A stretch of DNA of 64,000 nucleotides, taken from contig NZ_CP036266.1 in the NCBI RefSeq assembly GCF_007744075.1, positions 7,840,564 to 7,904,563 of the forward strand. Direction: 5' to 3'. This stretch comes from Gimesia chilikensis. GTDB lineage: Bacteria > Planctomycetota > Planctomycetia > Planctomycetales > Planctomycetaceae. The position numbers and the translations under genes are program-made. The notes below the pieces were generated by a model, which made no database searches, had not been told where the DNA came from, and saw nothing but the letters and a program-made list of their open reading frames with translations. This document shows, piece by piece, positions 1 through 9,587 of the stretch (its first letter is position 1; each line of letters opens with the position of its first letter).

Positions 1-548
1 CGGTTATAAAAGTTCATCAAGCGTCGGGCCGAAAAGCCACGCGGGACTCCCTGACTCAAAATCGTAGCTCCGGAGATGATGGCGCCCGGGTTTAACCAGG
101 GCCCCAGATGATCGAACAGCTTTGCTTTTGATGTCAGATCACCTGGTAGACAGTGCAGCAGATAATTCAGACTGACTGAATCGAAAGGGCGTGACTGCTG
201 GGGCAGGGGAGCCAGTACATCGGCCTGATAGACTTCCGGCTGGTAGCGTGCGCTCCGACTGGCGGCGGCCGCCAGACTGTTGGGATTCAAATCCAGAAGT
301 CCCAGGCGGACTTCTGAACTCGGAAAGGTGCAATGCTCCAGATAATAACCGGTGCCCACGCCGACATCGAGGTGATTGGTCGTCAGGCTCTGGTTCATCC
401 AGTTCAAAATCTGTTTAGTGCGACATTTCCAGATCAGGGAGTTGGAAATTCCCAGAACCCAGATATCGTAGATAGAAAGCATTTTTCTCGTGTAGACCGC
501 CTGTCCGGGGGCGGTATCTGCAGAGTCCAGGTTCATAAAGGATGGCAT
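1..548 (-). CDS. Class I SAM-dependent methyltransferase, partial (C-terminus outside window)
   Basis: The frame is open from 548 to the left edge, about 182 residues. It contains a typical SAM-binding motif I (LDVGVGTGYYL), followed by LLDLNPNSL (acidic loop motif II) and a QADVLAPLP stretch (motif III-like), so it is a Rossmann-fold methyltransferase of the Methyltransf_11/25 type. The substrate cannot be told. Two in-frame ATGs are possible (546-548 and 534-536) and neither has a strong ribosome binding site. It starts about 25 bases after the dprA stop, so it is probably the second gene of a leftward dprA operon. Confidence 0.8.
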   Translation of the reverse strand, partial: MPSFMNLDSADTAPGQAVYTRKMLSIYDIWVLGISNSLIWKCRTKQILNWMNQSLTTNHLDVGVGTGYYLEHCTFPSSEVRLGLLDLNPNSLAAAASRSARYQPEVYQADVLAPLPQQSRPFDSVSLNYLLHCLPGDLTSKAKLFDHLGPWLNPGAIISGATILSQGVPRGFSARRLMNFYN

Positions 549-572
549 TCGAAGCAAAGACAGAGTTTCGGA

Positions 573-1739
573 TCAGCCGGTGGCTCTGACAAGAAATCCG
601 CCCGGCAGACGTTTCACGACCTTCCGCATTTCCAGAACCGTCAAGGTGGAGAGAATGCGGGACGAGTCGAGATTACTGGATTGCACGATTTCATTCAAAT
701 GCTGCGGCTCGAGTGTGACCAAATTCAACACATCCCGTTCAAAATCGCTCAGAGAGAGTTCGCGCGGCGTATGCACTTCACGGTTTTCTGAGACCTTCAC
801 CGGAGTTTTAGCGGGACTCAAGCCTTCCAGTACATCTTCCACGCTGCGAACTAGCATGGCGCCATCGCGAATCAGATCATGACAGCCGGCACTCGCCGGG
901 TGATCTATTCGTCCCGGAACGGCGAATACGTCTCGCCCCTGTTCGTAAGCATGGCGGGCTGTATGCAGGGCCCCACTCTTACGCCCCGCTTCAATCAACA
1001 GTACGCCCATCGACAGTCCGCTTATAATCCGGTTACGCTGTGGAAACAGTCCAGCCACGGGAGCCTGGTCGAGAGGAAACTCGGTTACCAGGGCCCCCTG
1101 TGCGGAGACCTGCTCGGATAGTTCGCGATGTTCGGGAGGATAAATATGGGAGAGCCCGGTTGCCATTACGGCGATCGTGCGGCCGCCGGCTTTGAGAGCG
1201 CCCCGATGGGCTGCCTGATCGATGCCCCGTGCCAGTCCACTCACCACTGTCACACCAGCACGTGCCAGGGCGGCTGCCATTTTTTCGGCCTGCTGTAACC
1301 CATAATGCGTACACTTTCGTGAACCGACAATCGCAACCGCCAGTTCGTCTTCGGGCAGGATCTCTCCTTTGCAGTAGAGCAGGGCAGGGGGATCGGGCAT
1401 TTCCCTTAAGAGGGATGGGTAATCATCTGACTCTTCAAACAGCAGCTGGTATCCTGCGGCACGACAGCGCTGAAGCTCTTCTTCAGCCGTCGATTTGGCG
1501 GTACGATAGATGATGGCGTTGGCCAGTTTCTCGCCGATTCCCGGCACGTTCAGCAGATCCTGTCGAGGGGCATTTAAGATTTGACTCGGTGTTCCAAACT
1601 GGTCCAGCAGGGAACGCCGGATGCGCGGTCCGACTCCCTGAATCAGATTAAGCTGGATCTGATCCAGCAGTAACTGGTCTGATTCAGAGGATTCGGCTGG
1701 CATATGCGGATCACACTCGATGAGAACAGGCAGAGACAT
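573..1739 (-). CDS. dprA: DNA-processing protein DprA
   Basis: 388 residues, normal for DprA (Smf). The protein loads RecA on single-stranded DNA during natural transformation. The N-terminal third has a helix-hairpin-helix segment (VPGIGEKLANAI). The Rossmann-like core has the family signatures GSRKCTHYG, SGLARGIDQAAH and PQRNRIISGLS, then EAGRKSGALHTA and AVPGRI. The C-terminal about 60 residues look like the winged-helix domain. It is transcribed leftward and followed closely by the methyltransferase gene. Confidence 0.95.
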   Translation of the reverse strand: MSLPVLIECDPHMPAESSESDQLLLDQIQLNLIQGVGPRIRRSLLDQFGTPSQILNAPRQDLLNVPGIGEKLANAIIYRTAKSTAEEELQRCRAAGYQLLFEESDDYPSLLREMPDPPALLYCKGEILPEDELAVAIVGSRKCTHYGLQQAEKMAAALARAGVTVVSGLARGIDQAAHRGALKAGGRTIAVMATGLSHIYPPEHRELSEQVSAQGALVTEFPLDQAPVAGLFPQRNRIISGLSMGVLLIEAGRKSGALHTARHAYEQGRDVFAVPGRIDHPASAGCHDLIRDGAMLVRSVEDVLEGLSPAKTPVKVSENREVHTPRELSLSDFERDVLNLVTLEPQHLNEIVQSSNLDSSRILSTLTVLEMRKVVKRLPGGFLVRATG

Positions 1740-1896
1740 TCATATTAACGTGCGTACATGTTCTCATAAAAGTCATGAAAAAACAACTAAGATCAATGCT
1801 CAATCTCAGGGAAGGGGAGTCTGACACTTGACAGCAACCGCTGTTTGCCTCTAAACACGAAGCACATCGTTTTGAATTTCCAGGAAGGCCAGGTAC

Positions 1897-2043
1897 ATGC
1901 TGGATAAGATTTTTTTTATCATCGCCTGCATCATTATCCCCGTGTTATGGGGAGTGATCGTGAACTGGATTTTCAATCAATGGCAAGATCGCTCGAACAA
2001 TAACTCTGATGACGACTACATTTTCCCCGACTACCAGATTTGA
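1897..2043 (+). CDS. Small single-pass membrane protein (48 aa)
   Basis: A 48-residue frame, preceded by an AGGAAGG ribosome binding site. Residues 4-25 form one hydrophobic segment (FFIIACIIIPVLWGVIV). The tail is polar and acid-rich (NNNSDDDY). It ends 12 bases before the TSUP transporter gene, so the two are likely cotranscribed. Function unknown. Confidence 0.6.
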   Translation: MLDKIFFIIACIIIPVLWGVIVNWIFNQWQDRSNNNSDDDYIFPDYQI

Positions 2044-2055
2044 GGCGGTGCGAAA

Positions 2056-2934
2056 ATGAGCGTGGGATTGTTTGATTTTCTGCTGATTTCGCTGGCCGGG
2101 GGCGCGATCGGCTTCCTGGCAGGCATGTTCGGTGTCGGGGGCGGTTTTCTGCTCGTCCCGATTCTGAATATCGTCCTGGGTGTCCCCATGGAACTGGCTG
2201 TCGGCTCCAGTGCCTGCCAGATTCTGGGACCGGCGACCACCTCTCTGCTTGCTCGGAAGATCAAAATCCGGGACCTTGCTTTTCCCCTGGTCATCACGGG
2301 AGGACTGTTCCTCGGCGTAATCGCCGGGACCAGCATTCTGGAAAAAGCAAAGAATTCCGCCAAGATCCAGCTGAACGGACAGCCGATCATCGTAGCGGAT
2401 CTCGTGGTGCTGGTTGTCTATTTTCTGATGCTGCTGACACTGGCCGTCATTTCCCTGAGAAGCGCACGTCGACCGGACTCGGAATTGAAGGACGCGATTT
2501 TCAAAAACCGCTTTCTCATCCCGCCGGTAGCGACTTTCCCCAACCTGTTCGAGGGGACGCTTTCCATTCCGGTGATCGCCTGGTTCGGATTGGCGCTCGG
2601 GCTGATTTCGGGCCTGCTGGGTATTAGTGGGGGAATCCTGCTGCTGCCCATGCTGATTTTTGGTCTGGGAATTCCCACACATCGCGCCATCACCTGCAGT
2701 CTGGTGATTGTCTGGATTGTGGCTTTTCAATCGACGATTGCCCATGCCTTACACGGCAATGTCAGTATCGAAATTGTAATCGCTCTCCTGCTGGGGGGGA
2801 CCATCGGCGCTCGACTGGGCTCGGACCTGAACTCCCGTCTCAAAGGCCTGCAGTTGAGACAGCAGTTTGGCTGGTTATTACTTTCGGTGGCTCTTATGAT
2901 TGGCATACGGCTGATCTATATGCTGGTCAGCTGA
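2056..2934 (+). CDS. TSUP family (TauE/SafE) membrane transporter
   Basis: 292 residues with about eight hydrophobic segments in two homologous halves, each starting with a glycine-rich motif: GMFGVGGGFLLVP near residue 23 and GLLGISGGILLLPM near residue 187. These repeats define the TauE/SafE/TSUP family, which exports small sulfur-containing or organic anions. The substrate cannot be read from sequence. It follows a small membrane protein gene by 12 bases. Confidence 0.9.
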   Translation: MSVGLFDFLLISLAGGAIGFLAGMFGVGGGFLLVPILNIVLGVPMELAVGSSACQILGPATTSLLARKIKIRDLAFPLVITGGLFLGVIAGTSILEKAKNSAKIQLNGQPIIVADLVVLVVYFLMLLTLAVISLRSARRPDSELKDAIFKNRFLIPPVATFPNLFEGTLSIPVIAWFGLALGLISGLLGISGGILLLPMLIFGLGIPTHRAITCSLVIVWIVAFQSTIAHALHGNVSIEIVIALLLGGTIGARLGSDLNSRLKGLQLRQQFGWLLLSVALMIGIRLIYMLVS

Positions 2935-3036
2935 AATCGATTCGAACCTGATCTCACAGCATCAGATGCCCTCAGACAGGAAAGGTACATTCCTGTTCGC
3001 AGGCACTGATCTGTTTTTTACGAGGGAGACGCATTC

Positions 3037-3618
3037 ATGGCAGCAAAATCAATTCTGTTTTTAGCCGGCGATTATGTCGAGGACTACGAAATCATGGTGC
3101 CTTTCCAGGCGCTGACGATGGTCGGTTACCAGGTCGATGTGGTCTGCCCGGACAAAAAAGCGGGTGACATCATCCGGACTTCGATCCACGACTTCGAAGG
3201 GGATCAGACGTATTCCGAAAAACGGGGGCACAACTTCACCCTGAATGCGACTTTCTCAGAGGTTAATCCCGACGATTACACTGGTCTGTTGATTCCCGGC
3301 GGGCGGGCTCCGGAATACATTCGTCTTAACGAGCGCGTACTTGAAATCACGCGCAGCTTCTTCGAAGCCGGCAAACCGGTGGCCGCCGTCTGTCACGGAC
3401 TGCAGCTGCTGGCAGCAGCAGGAGTACTCAAAGATCGCAGCTGTACTGCGTATCCTGCCTGCGGACCTGAAGTGAATCTGGCGGGTGGAACTTATGTGGA
3501 AACAGCCATTGATGGCGTGCACGTGGATGGGAACCTGGTTTCATCGCCTGCCTGGCCTGCCCATCCGCAGTGGCTGGCTGCTTTCCTGAAGGTACTGGGA
3601 ACAAAAATCGAACTCTGA
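3037..3618 (+). CDS. DJ-1/PfpI family protein
   Basis: 193 residues, the normal length. The nucleophile elbow [10 protein letters not shown] places the conserved Cys at residue 119 with His120. An acidic residue near 17-18 (EDYE) is the usual partner. PfpI-like members act as proteases, glyoxalases or deglycases; which applies here is not clear. The start is preceded by a GAGGGAG ribosome binding site. Confidence 0.88.
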   Translation: MAAKSILFLAGDYVEDYEIMVPFQALTMVGYQVDVVCPDKKAGDIIRTSIHDFEGDQTYSEKRGHNFTLNATFSEVNPDDYTGLLIPGGRAPEYIRLNERVLEITRSFFEAGKPVAAVCHGLQLLAAAGVLKDRSCTAYPACGPEVNLAGGTYVETAIDGVHVDGNLVSSPAWPAHPQWLAAFLKVLGTKIEL

Positions 3619-3669
3619 TGTTCGTCAGCCGAACAGGCGATCCTACTAATTAACTCTGGAGACAAACTG

Positions 3670-4155
3670 ATGTCTTGCTGCTCTCTTAACTGGTCGACAA
3701 TTGGCGCGGCGCTGGGTGGACTGGCCGTCATTCTGGGTGCCTTCGCTGCGCATGGAATCGATGGTTACTTTGCAGAAAAATATGCGGGCCAGGTGAAAAC
3801 GGTCACCGGCGTCGAAGTGCCCGCTGCCCAGAAATACCTGAACGACTTCAAAACCGGCGCGCAGTACCAGATGTATCATTCACTGGCGCTGCTGGCCGTT
3901 GGTTTTGCGGGTGTGACTTCGCGAAAACAGAAGCTGCTCAACATTGCCGGCTGGTGTTTTCTGCTGGGAATCATTTTTTTCTCTGGCAGTCTTTACGTTT
4001 TAACCTTAAGCGGTCAAACTTTCTGGGGAGCGATCGCGCCCATCGGGGGTACTTTGTTGATTGTGGGCTGGTTTTCACTCGCGGCAGGCGTCTGTGCCTG
4101 TGGCGGTGGCTCAACGATTGAAACAGACGGCCCTGAGACTCCTGCCTCGACCTGA
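3670..4155 (+). CDS. DUF423 family membrane protein
   Basis: 161 residues with about four transmembrane segments. The N-terminus has the family signature GGLAVILGAFAAHG. Compared with typical DUF423 proteins (about 125 residues) it has an insertion around residues 35-60, before the QMYHSLALL segment, and a polar tail with a CACGGG stretch. Function of the family is unknown. TCTGGAG lies upstream of the start. Confidence 0.85.
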   Translation: MSCCSLNWSTIGAALGGLAVILGAFAAHGIDGYFAEKYAGQVKTVTGVEVPAAQKYLNDFKTGAQYQMYHSLALLAVGFAGVTSRKQKLLNIAGWCFLLGIIFFSGSLYVLTLSGQTFWGAIAPIGGTLLIVGWFSLAAGVCACGGGSTIETDGPETPAST

Positions 4156-4232
4156 AGCCAACTCTGCGTGGCTCTGACTTATATTGATGACCAAACCCGG
4201 TCATCCCTACCTACATTCAGGATAGAACATTC

Positions 4233-5315
4233 ATGCTGATTTTTGACGCCCACCTTGATATGGCCTGGAATGCCTGCGAATGGAACCGTGATCTGGAACT
4301 GCCGGTCAGCGAAATTCGTAAATTTGAACGACAGTTCGAAAACATTATTCCCGGCGAAGCCACGGTTTCCTGGCATGCACTTCGCAAAGGGGGCGTGGGA
4401 ATGACCATCTCCACGCTGCTGCCCCGCCTGCACCGCAAGGATGCAGCACTGACACATTATCAGTCTCGCGAAGCCGCCTATGGGGTCGCCATGGGACAGC
4501 TGGCCTATTATCGGGCCATGGTGGAGAAGGGGGTTCTGCGGGAAATTCCGGACAGTAAGACCCTGAAGAGTCACGTCGAGGAGTGGGAAGCCAACGAGGC
4601 AGCTGCTCGCGAAGAAGGCAGTACGATTCCCATCGGGTTCATTCTGAGTATGGAAGGGGCCCCGCCGATCCTCTCACCCGGTCAGATCGAGCATTGGTTT
4701 GATGCCGGCCTGCGGATTCTGGGCCCCGCACATTATGGCCCTGGTCCGTACTGCTACGGAACGGGCAGTACCGGTGGTCTTAAAGAAGAAGGCCCCGCAC
4801 TGCTGAAAGAGATGGATCGGGTCGGCATGTTGCTGGACGTAACCCATCTGGCCGATCAGTCCTTCTGGGAAGCTCTGGAGATTTTCCAGGGACCTGTGCT
4901 GGCCAGCCATCACAACTGCCGTGCGCTGGTGGATGCGGATCGCCAGCTGACCGATGAGCAGATCAAAGCCCTGATCGAACGTGGAGCCGTCATTGGCTGT
5001 GCATTCGATAACTGGATGATCAAACCAGGCTGGACGATCGGCGTTTCTGATCCCAAAACGACTTCCATCGAAGATATCGCCAACCACACCGACCACATCT
5101 GCCAGCTGGCGGGTAATGCGAAGCATTGCGGGATGGGAACCGACCTCGACGGTGGTTTTGGTAAAGAACAGACGCCGCACGATCTGGATACGATTGCGGA
5201 TCTGGAAATGTACGCCAGTATCCTGGAAAAGCGGGGCTACAGCGAGGCGGACATCAAGGGTATCATGTCGCAGAACTTTATCGATTTCTTCCTGAAAGCA
5301 CTGCCAGCCGGCTAA
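4233..5315 (+). CDS. Membrane dipeptidase, peptidase family M19
   Basis: 360 residues. M19 enzymes are zinc-dependent TIM-barrel dipeptidases. Expected metal-site features are present: HLDMAWN near the N-terminus (HxD), SMEGAPP (bridging Glu), DVTHLAD, SHHNCRALVD and MGTDLDGGFG near the end. No signal peptide is visible, so it is probably cytoplasmic. A rho-independent terminator follows directly. Confidence 0.92.
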   Translation: MLIFDAHLDMAWNACEWNRDLELPVSEIRKFERQFENIIPGEATVSWHALRKGGVGMTISTLLPRLHRKDAALTHYQSREAAYGVAMGQLAYYRAMVEKGVLREIPDSKTLKSHVEEWEANEAAAREEGSTIPIGFILSMEGAPPILSPGQIEHWFDAGLRILGPAHYGPGPYCYGTGSTGGLKEEGPALLKEMDRVGMLLDVTHLADQSFWEALEIFQGPVLASHHNCRALVDADRQLTDEQIKALIERGAVIGCAFDNWMIKPGWTIGVSDPKTTSIEDIANHTDHICQLAGNAKHCGMGTDLDGGFGKEQTPHDLDTIADLEMYASILEKRGYSEADIKGIMSQNFIDFFLKALPAG

Positions 5316-5341
5316 ACTTCGATATTATCGAACAAATCAAG

Positions 5342-5387
5342 ACGCCGTATCCCTCTATATTGTAGAGAGATACGGCGTTTTTCTTTT
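5342..5387 (+). terminator. Rho-independent terminator after the dipeptidase gene
   Basis: Arms ACGCCGTATC (5342-5351) and GATACGGCGT (5369-5378), with further pairing inside the loop (CTCTATA/TGTAGAG), are followed by TTTTTCTTTT. It lies 27 bases past the stop codon. Confidence 0.88.
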
Positions 5388-5516
5388 ACCGCGTCAAAAC
5401 TTTTGAAAAACGGTCAATAATCGATTTTCTCCAGCGAATCACTCTTTGTAACGTGGCCGATCGGTTTGGCCTACTGTTCCGAATCGAACATATCTTGGAG
5501 TGAGGGAGTCTGGACA

Positions 5517-6323
5517 ATGTTATTTTTTGGCAAGAAAATCTTGATAGGTGCTGCAGTGCTGGCCACGCTGGGAACCTTCGTCTTTGGCCGTGATGTTGTG
5601 AGTTACATGAAGACGGCCGGCAATTCGGTACGGGAAGCTGTGAAATCGGAAGTTCCCGTCGATTTTGAAGTCGAACGTGCCCGTAAGATGGTAGAAGATC
5701 TGGTCCCGGATATCCGGCGTTGCATGCACGTGATCGCTGAGCAGCAGGTGGATGTAGAAACCCTGCAACAGGAAATGCATGACTCAGAGCTGGCGATGAA
5801 ACAGCAGAAAGAGGCCATGTTCACGCTGCGGTCTGACCTGGAGTCGAACGACACAGAGTTCGTTTATGCGAGTCGGACTTATTCCAAGGATGATATTCGC
5901 AATGACCTGGCACAACGGTTTGATCGTTTTAAGGTCGCTTCCGAGACCCTGAAACGTAACCAGCAGATATTGAAAGCCCGCGAAAAAGCACTGGATGCCA
6001 ATCGCGAAAAGCTGGAAAACATGCTGTCTTCCAAGATGGACCTGGAAGTGCAGATCGAACAGCTGGAAGCACGTCTCAAATCAGTTCAGGCTGCGGAAAC
6101 GGTCAGCAATCTGCAGATCGACAACTCACAGCTCACGCGAGCCAAAGGTCTGATCCGCGATCTGAATAAGCAGCTGGACGTCAAAGAGAAGCTGCTTGAC
6201 GCCGAAGGCAAGTTCACCGGTCTGATTCCCGTCGACACCAAAGTGGAAGAAAAACGGGATGTCGTAAAGCAGATGGATGAATACTTCAAACTGAAGTCCG
6301 GCGACAAAGTCGTTGCACAATAA
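5517..6323 (+). CDS. Membrane-anchored coiled-coil protein
   Basis: 268 residues. Residues 5-22 are hydrophobic (ILIGAAVLATLGTFVFG), giving a signal anchor or signal peptide. From about residue 45 the protein is charged with heptad-like patterning rich in Glu, Lys, Gln and Leu, indicating a long coiled coil to about residue 245. The ATG at 5517 is preferred over an in-frame start 51 bases upstream, because TGGAGTGAGGGAG lies upstream of it and the hydrophobic anchor starts there. Function unknown. Confidence 0.75.
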   Translation: MLFFGKKILIGAAVLATLGTFVFGRDVVSYMKTAGNSVREAVKSEVPVDFEVERARKMVEDLVPDIRRCMHVIAEQQVDVETLQQEMHDSELAMKQQKEAMFTLRSDLESNDTEFVYASRTYSKDDIRNDLAQRFDRFKVASETLKRNQQILKAREKALDANREKLENMLSSKMDLEVQIEQLEARLKSVQAAETVSNLQIDNSQLTRAKGLIRDLNKQLDVKEKLLDAEGKFTGLIPVDTKVEEKRDVVKQMDEYFKLKSGDKVVAQ

Positions 6324-6356
6324 TCGCTTTGTGATCGTAGCGAACCATAGGCGCGA

Positions 6357-6402
6357 GGGGGTGGCAGGCAGGATTTGTTGTAAAACAAGACTGCCTGCCC
6401 CC
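6357..6402 (+). terminator. Strong GC-rich hairpin after the coiled-coil gene
   Basis: Arms GTGGCAGGCAG and CTGCCTGCC(CCC), with inner TTGTTGTAAAACAA, form a long stem. No U-run follows, so it may be an atypical terminator or a REP-like palindrome. Confidence 0.5.
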
Positions 6403-6540
6403 GTTGCCTGGTTTGAAAAACAGTGAATACCGCAGTAAAAACAGGATTCTTTCGCACAATTCGTTTTCTAATCCGTTAAAATGAGAGGGTAACCGGATTA
6501 CCGGTTCCTGACACATCCGCGTTTTCCCAGGGGAATTTCA

Positions 6541-7209
6541 TTGGGCTTCTTTTCTCCCACATCCAGAGACGACCGGCAGTCTGCTGCCCCCACTGATGCG
6601 GGTACGAATTACCTGCTGTGGATTGACGGAGTCGGCACCTGGCTGGTTTATCTGCAGGAGACCCTGCGAATCGGGGGGCCGGGGAAACCAGGTTCCAGCA
6701 GCCCACTACGTTCTGAATGGGCTGATCTGGCCTTACTGTCGAACCTGTCGAGACACCACGCAACGATTACCCGTTCCGGAGAAAGTTACTATCTGGAAGC
6801 CCATGCCCCAGTGCTCTGCCAGGAACGCCCCGTCAATGATCGAGTCTTGCTGTCGGACCGGGCGACGCTTAAACTGAATCAGGACACCATCCTGTCATTT
6901 ACCCAGCCAACCGCGCTCAGCACATCTGCCTGTCTGGAGTTCACCAGCTTTCATCAGCCCCAGCAACGGCTGGATGGAATCGTACTGATGGCCGACAACT
7001 GCCTGCTGGGCGCTACCGGAGAAAATCATATTGTCTGTAAGAACTGGCCGGGATCTGTCGTGATTTACCGCCAGGGAGACCAGGTCCTCTGTCGTTCGCG
7101 ACAGGAGATCTATGTGAATGAAGAGCCTGCCTCACAGGGAGCCGTTTTAACCCCGGGTTGCCTGGTGAGTGGTCCTGAACTTCGCTTTCGCTGGGAGGTT
7201 ATTGTTTAA
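6541..7209 (+). CDS. FHA-domain-like protein
   Basis: 222 residues. The motif LSNLSRHHATI (about residue 75) is the classic FHA phosphothreonine-binding core, preceded by a strand and RIGGPG. The second half repeats the pattern weakly (GIVLMADNCLLGA, HIVCKNWPG), suggesting a second degenerate FHA-like fold. The start is TTG at 6541 with AGGGGA about 6 bases upstream. It lies in a group with a Ser/Thr kinase gene, which could supply its phosphorylated partner; this is inference from proximity. Confidence 0.72.
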   Translation: MGFFSPTSRDDRQSAAPTDAGTNYLLWIDGVGTWLVYLQETLRIGGPGKPGSSSPLRSEWADLALLSNLSRHHATITRSGESYYLEAHAPVLCQERPVNDRVLLSDRATLKLNQDTILSFTQPTALSTSACLEFTSFHQPQQRLDGIVLMADNCLLGATGENHIVCKNWPGSVVIYRQGDQVLCRSRQEIYVNEEPASQGAVLTPGCLVSGPELRFRWEVIV

Positions 7210-7250
7210 TCTGCCTGGGGGTTGTCTCGCGTAACAACACAGTTTGTACT

Positions 7251-7490
7251 ATGGAAATCGGCATCATGTTCTCAATCATCAGTCTCATTCTATTTTTATT
7301 CTCGCTGGCCTTTACGGTTCTTTATTTTGTGTTCTGGATCTGGATGCTGATTGACTGCCTGAAATACGAGCCCTCAGAGGGAAATGATAAAGTTATCTGG
7401 GCGATTGTGATTATTCTCCTGCAGGCACTGGGAGCCTTGCTGTATTACATTGTGCGTCGACCGGAACGAATTAAGCAGACGGGGCAGTAA
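7251..7490 (+). CDS. Small membrane protein, PLDc_N-like
   Basis: 79 residues with two transmembrane segments. The order FWIWMLIDCLKYE, then NDKVIWAIVIILL, then ALLYYIVRRPER matches the phospholipase D-nuclease N-terminal (PLDc_N) family, found either alone or at the N-terminus of cardiolipin synthases. Here it stands alone. An alternative start is the ATG at 7266. Function unknown. Confidence 0.7.
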   Translation: MEIGIMFSIISLILFLFSLAFTVLYFVFWIWMLIDCLKYEPSEGNDKVIWAIVIILLQALGALLYYIVRRPERIKQTGQ

Positions 7491-7586
7491 AACTTACGAA
7501 AAACTATGAACCAGAATGACTTTGTGAACGTTATTCATACACAGTCATTAGAAACAGTACCGTACGACAACAACGTTGTTTAACGG

Positions 7587-9587
7587 ATGGAAGCGGCCAT
7601 GAAATTCACCTTCGCACCAGAATCAAAGCCTCTTGAAGGATTTACGATCAAACGCGCCATCGATCGGGGCGGATTTGGTGAGGTGTACTACGCCCTGACC
7701 GATTCCGGTAAAGAGGTCGCCTTAAAACTGCTGCAGCAGAACATGGACGTCGAACTGCGGGGAGTCACACAATGCCTGAATCTCAAACATCCCAACCTGG
7801 TAACCATCTTTGATGTCAAAACGGACCGGGACGGCGATCACTGGGTGGTGATGGAATACGTCTCGGGCCAGGGACTGGATAAGGCACTGCAGCAGTATCC
7901 CGACGGCATGCCGATGGAGCAGGTCCGGTACTGGCTCTCCGGAATTTCTGAAGGCCTGTCGTATCTGCACAGTCGCGGTCTCGTACACCGGGATTTGAAA
8001 CCGTCTAACGTTTTTCGGGATGGCGAGATCATCAAAGTCGGTGACGTGGGTCTGTCCAAGTTTATTACCCACAGCCGCCGCAGCGCAAATACGCAGAGCG
8101 TGGGCACAGTACACTACATGGCGCCTGAAGTCGCACGAGGGCGTTACGGGAAGGAAGTCGATGTCTACGCGGCAGGTGTCCTGGTATACGAGATGGTTAC
8201 CGGCGTCGTTCCTTTCGACGGGGAATCGACGGCAGAGATTCTGATGAAACATCTCTCTGAAAAGCCGGATCTCAGTCGTCTACCGGCTCACCTGAGAGCC
8301 GTTGTGGGACGCGCTCTGGAAAAAGATCCGCAGCAGCGAATCTCTGACATCAAACAATTCAAACGTGAATTCGAGCGGGCTCTGTTCCAACGCGACACTG
8401 TTACGGAAATTCCCAATGACTCTTTTGAATACGAGGCAGTCAATGGGCAGCCTTCCAGAGGCACGGATTCTAACATAGCGCAATCAGACAAACACTGGGC
8501 ATACAGCCTGCTGTTACTGCCGGCCATTCTACTGATCGTGATGCTCGCTTTTGGACTGCTCATGGCCGTGGTGGGGGTTTTCGCCGGTGCGCCGCTCTTC
8601 GCGTCGGGAATTTTGATCTGTGCTTTTTGTGGCGGACTTCTGCTCACCGCGGGTTCAAGTCGAATGCTCTTCTCCGGACTGTTTAGCGCCATCGTGAAAG
8701 GGCCTCCTCCGATCAGCGATCTCTGGGATAAACAGCCCGCACAGCAGAACCAGGCCGAAGCCCAAGCTTATCGCGAACAGGTTCTGCAGGAGACACAGAT
8801 CATCCGCGAGCGGGAACAGCAGAAGGCAGATGCAGAACGCCGTCGGGTCCGCGAACAGCACCGTCGTAAACCGCGTTTTTCCAGAAACCTGACGCCGCTG
8901 ACGCCCCGTTCGGTGTCCCGGCGCGCTCGAACATATGATATCTGCAATTCCATCGTCAAAGCAGTCGTCTGCACACTGGTCATCGCGGCCGGCGTGGTCT
9001 GCTTCACCGATGGACGTATCGCCAACGGTTTCTGGAGCGGCACCGATCTGGCACCCTTTGGGCTGCTCACCTTCGGCACGTTGATCGCCGCCTGGGGTGC
9101 ATTACTGGTTGCCAAGCTCACGGAAGGCAAGTCGTTCGATCAGAGTACGCGTCGGATTATCTGGCTGGGTGCGGGCGTCGTCGTCGGCTCACTGATTTAT
9201 CTGCTGCAGACCGAACTGTTACTGACCGACCTGCCGAGTTCTCGAGGAATGTATCTGGGATTAAAACCCCTGTTCAACGTGATTGGACCTTATTCCCTGG
9301 TGTTGCCGAATGGACAACCCACGTTGATTTCCTATGTCGTGTTCTTCGGGTTGCTGTTCTGTTTCCGTCGCTGGTGGTGGCACGCTGATGCCTTCCGCCC
9401 GCGAAAATTCAGAGTCCGCTCTGTCCTGCTGACGGTCTTCGTGGCATACGTCATCACAGCCATCTGGGCCTTCCCGGTTGTAATGGGGCTGACCTGGGCC
9501 GCGATTATTTCCAGTGTCGTCCAGTTATCTGCTGCCTGGATCCACCCCGATCAGCGAGCGATTGAAATGCAGGAGGTACAGGCATGA
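7587..9587 (+). CDS. Membrane serine/threonine protein kinase (Pkn type)
   Basis: 666 residues. The kinase domain covers about residues 18-265: glycine loop RGGFGEVY, VALKLL lysine at 47, HRDLKPSN at 134-141, APE motif in YMAPEV. The DFG motif reads DVG at 153-155, keeping the metal-binding Asp. After it come a transmembrane pair (about 300-350), a basic Glu/Arg/Gln linker (about 390-435), and four to six further membrane segments. An ATG at 7599 is also possible and is better placed relative to GGAAGCGG. The stop overlaps the next start (ATGA), so the downstream gene is translationally coupled. Confidence 0.93.
   Translation: MEAAMKFTFAPESKPLEGFTIKRAIDRGGFGEVYYALTDSGKEVALKLLQQNMDVELRGVTQCLNLKHPNLVTIFDVKTDRDGDHWVVMEYVSGQGLDKALQQYPDGMPMEQVRYWLSGISEGLSYLHSRGLVHRDLKPSNVFRDGEIIKVGDVGLSKFITHSRRSANTQSVGTVHYMAPEVARGRYGKEVDVYAAGVLVYEMVTGVVPFDGESTAEILMKHLSEKPDLSRLPAHLRAVVGRALEKDPQQRISDIKQFKREFERALFQRDTVTEIPNDSFEYEAVNGQPSRGTDSNIAQSDKHWAYSLLLLPAILLIVMLAFGLLMAVVGVFAGAPLFASGILICAFCGGLLLTAGSSRMLFSGLFSAIVKGPPPISDLWDKQPAQQNQAEAQAYREQVLQETQIIREREQQKADAERRRVREQHRRKPRFSRNLTPLTPRSVSRRARTYDICNSIVKAVVCTLVIAAGVVCFTDGRIANGFWSGTDLAPFGLLTFGTLIAAWGALLVAKLTEGKSFDQSTRRIIWLGAGVVVGSLIYLLQTELLLTDLPSSRGMYLGLKPLFNVIGPYSLVLPNGQPTLISYVVFFGLLFCFRRWWWHADAFRPRKFRVRSVLLTVFVAYVITAIWAFPVVMGLTWAAIISSVVQLSAAWIHPDQRAIEMQEVQA

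Noticed and set aside
333-791. Rightward open frame over the methyltransferase/dprA junction
   Set aside because: Antisense to dprA and the methyltransferase, which have clear family motifs.
1945-2745. Long leftward open frame
   Set aside because: Antisense of the TSUP gene; Gln/Asp/Arg-rich composition typical of shadow frames.
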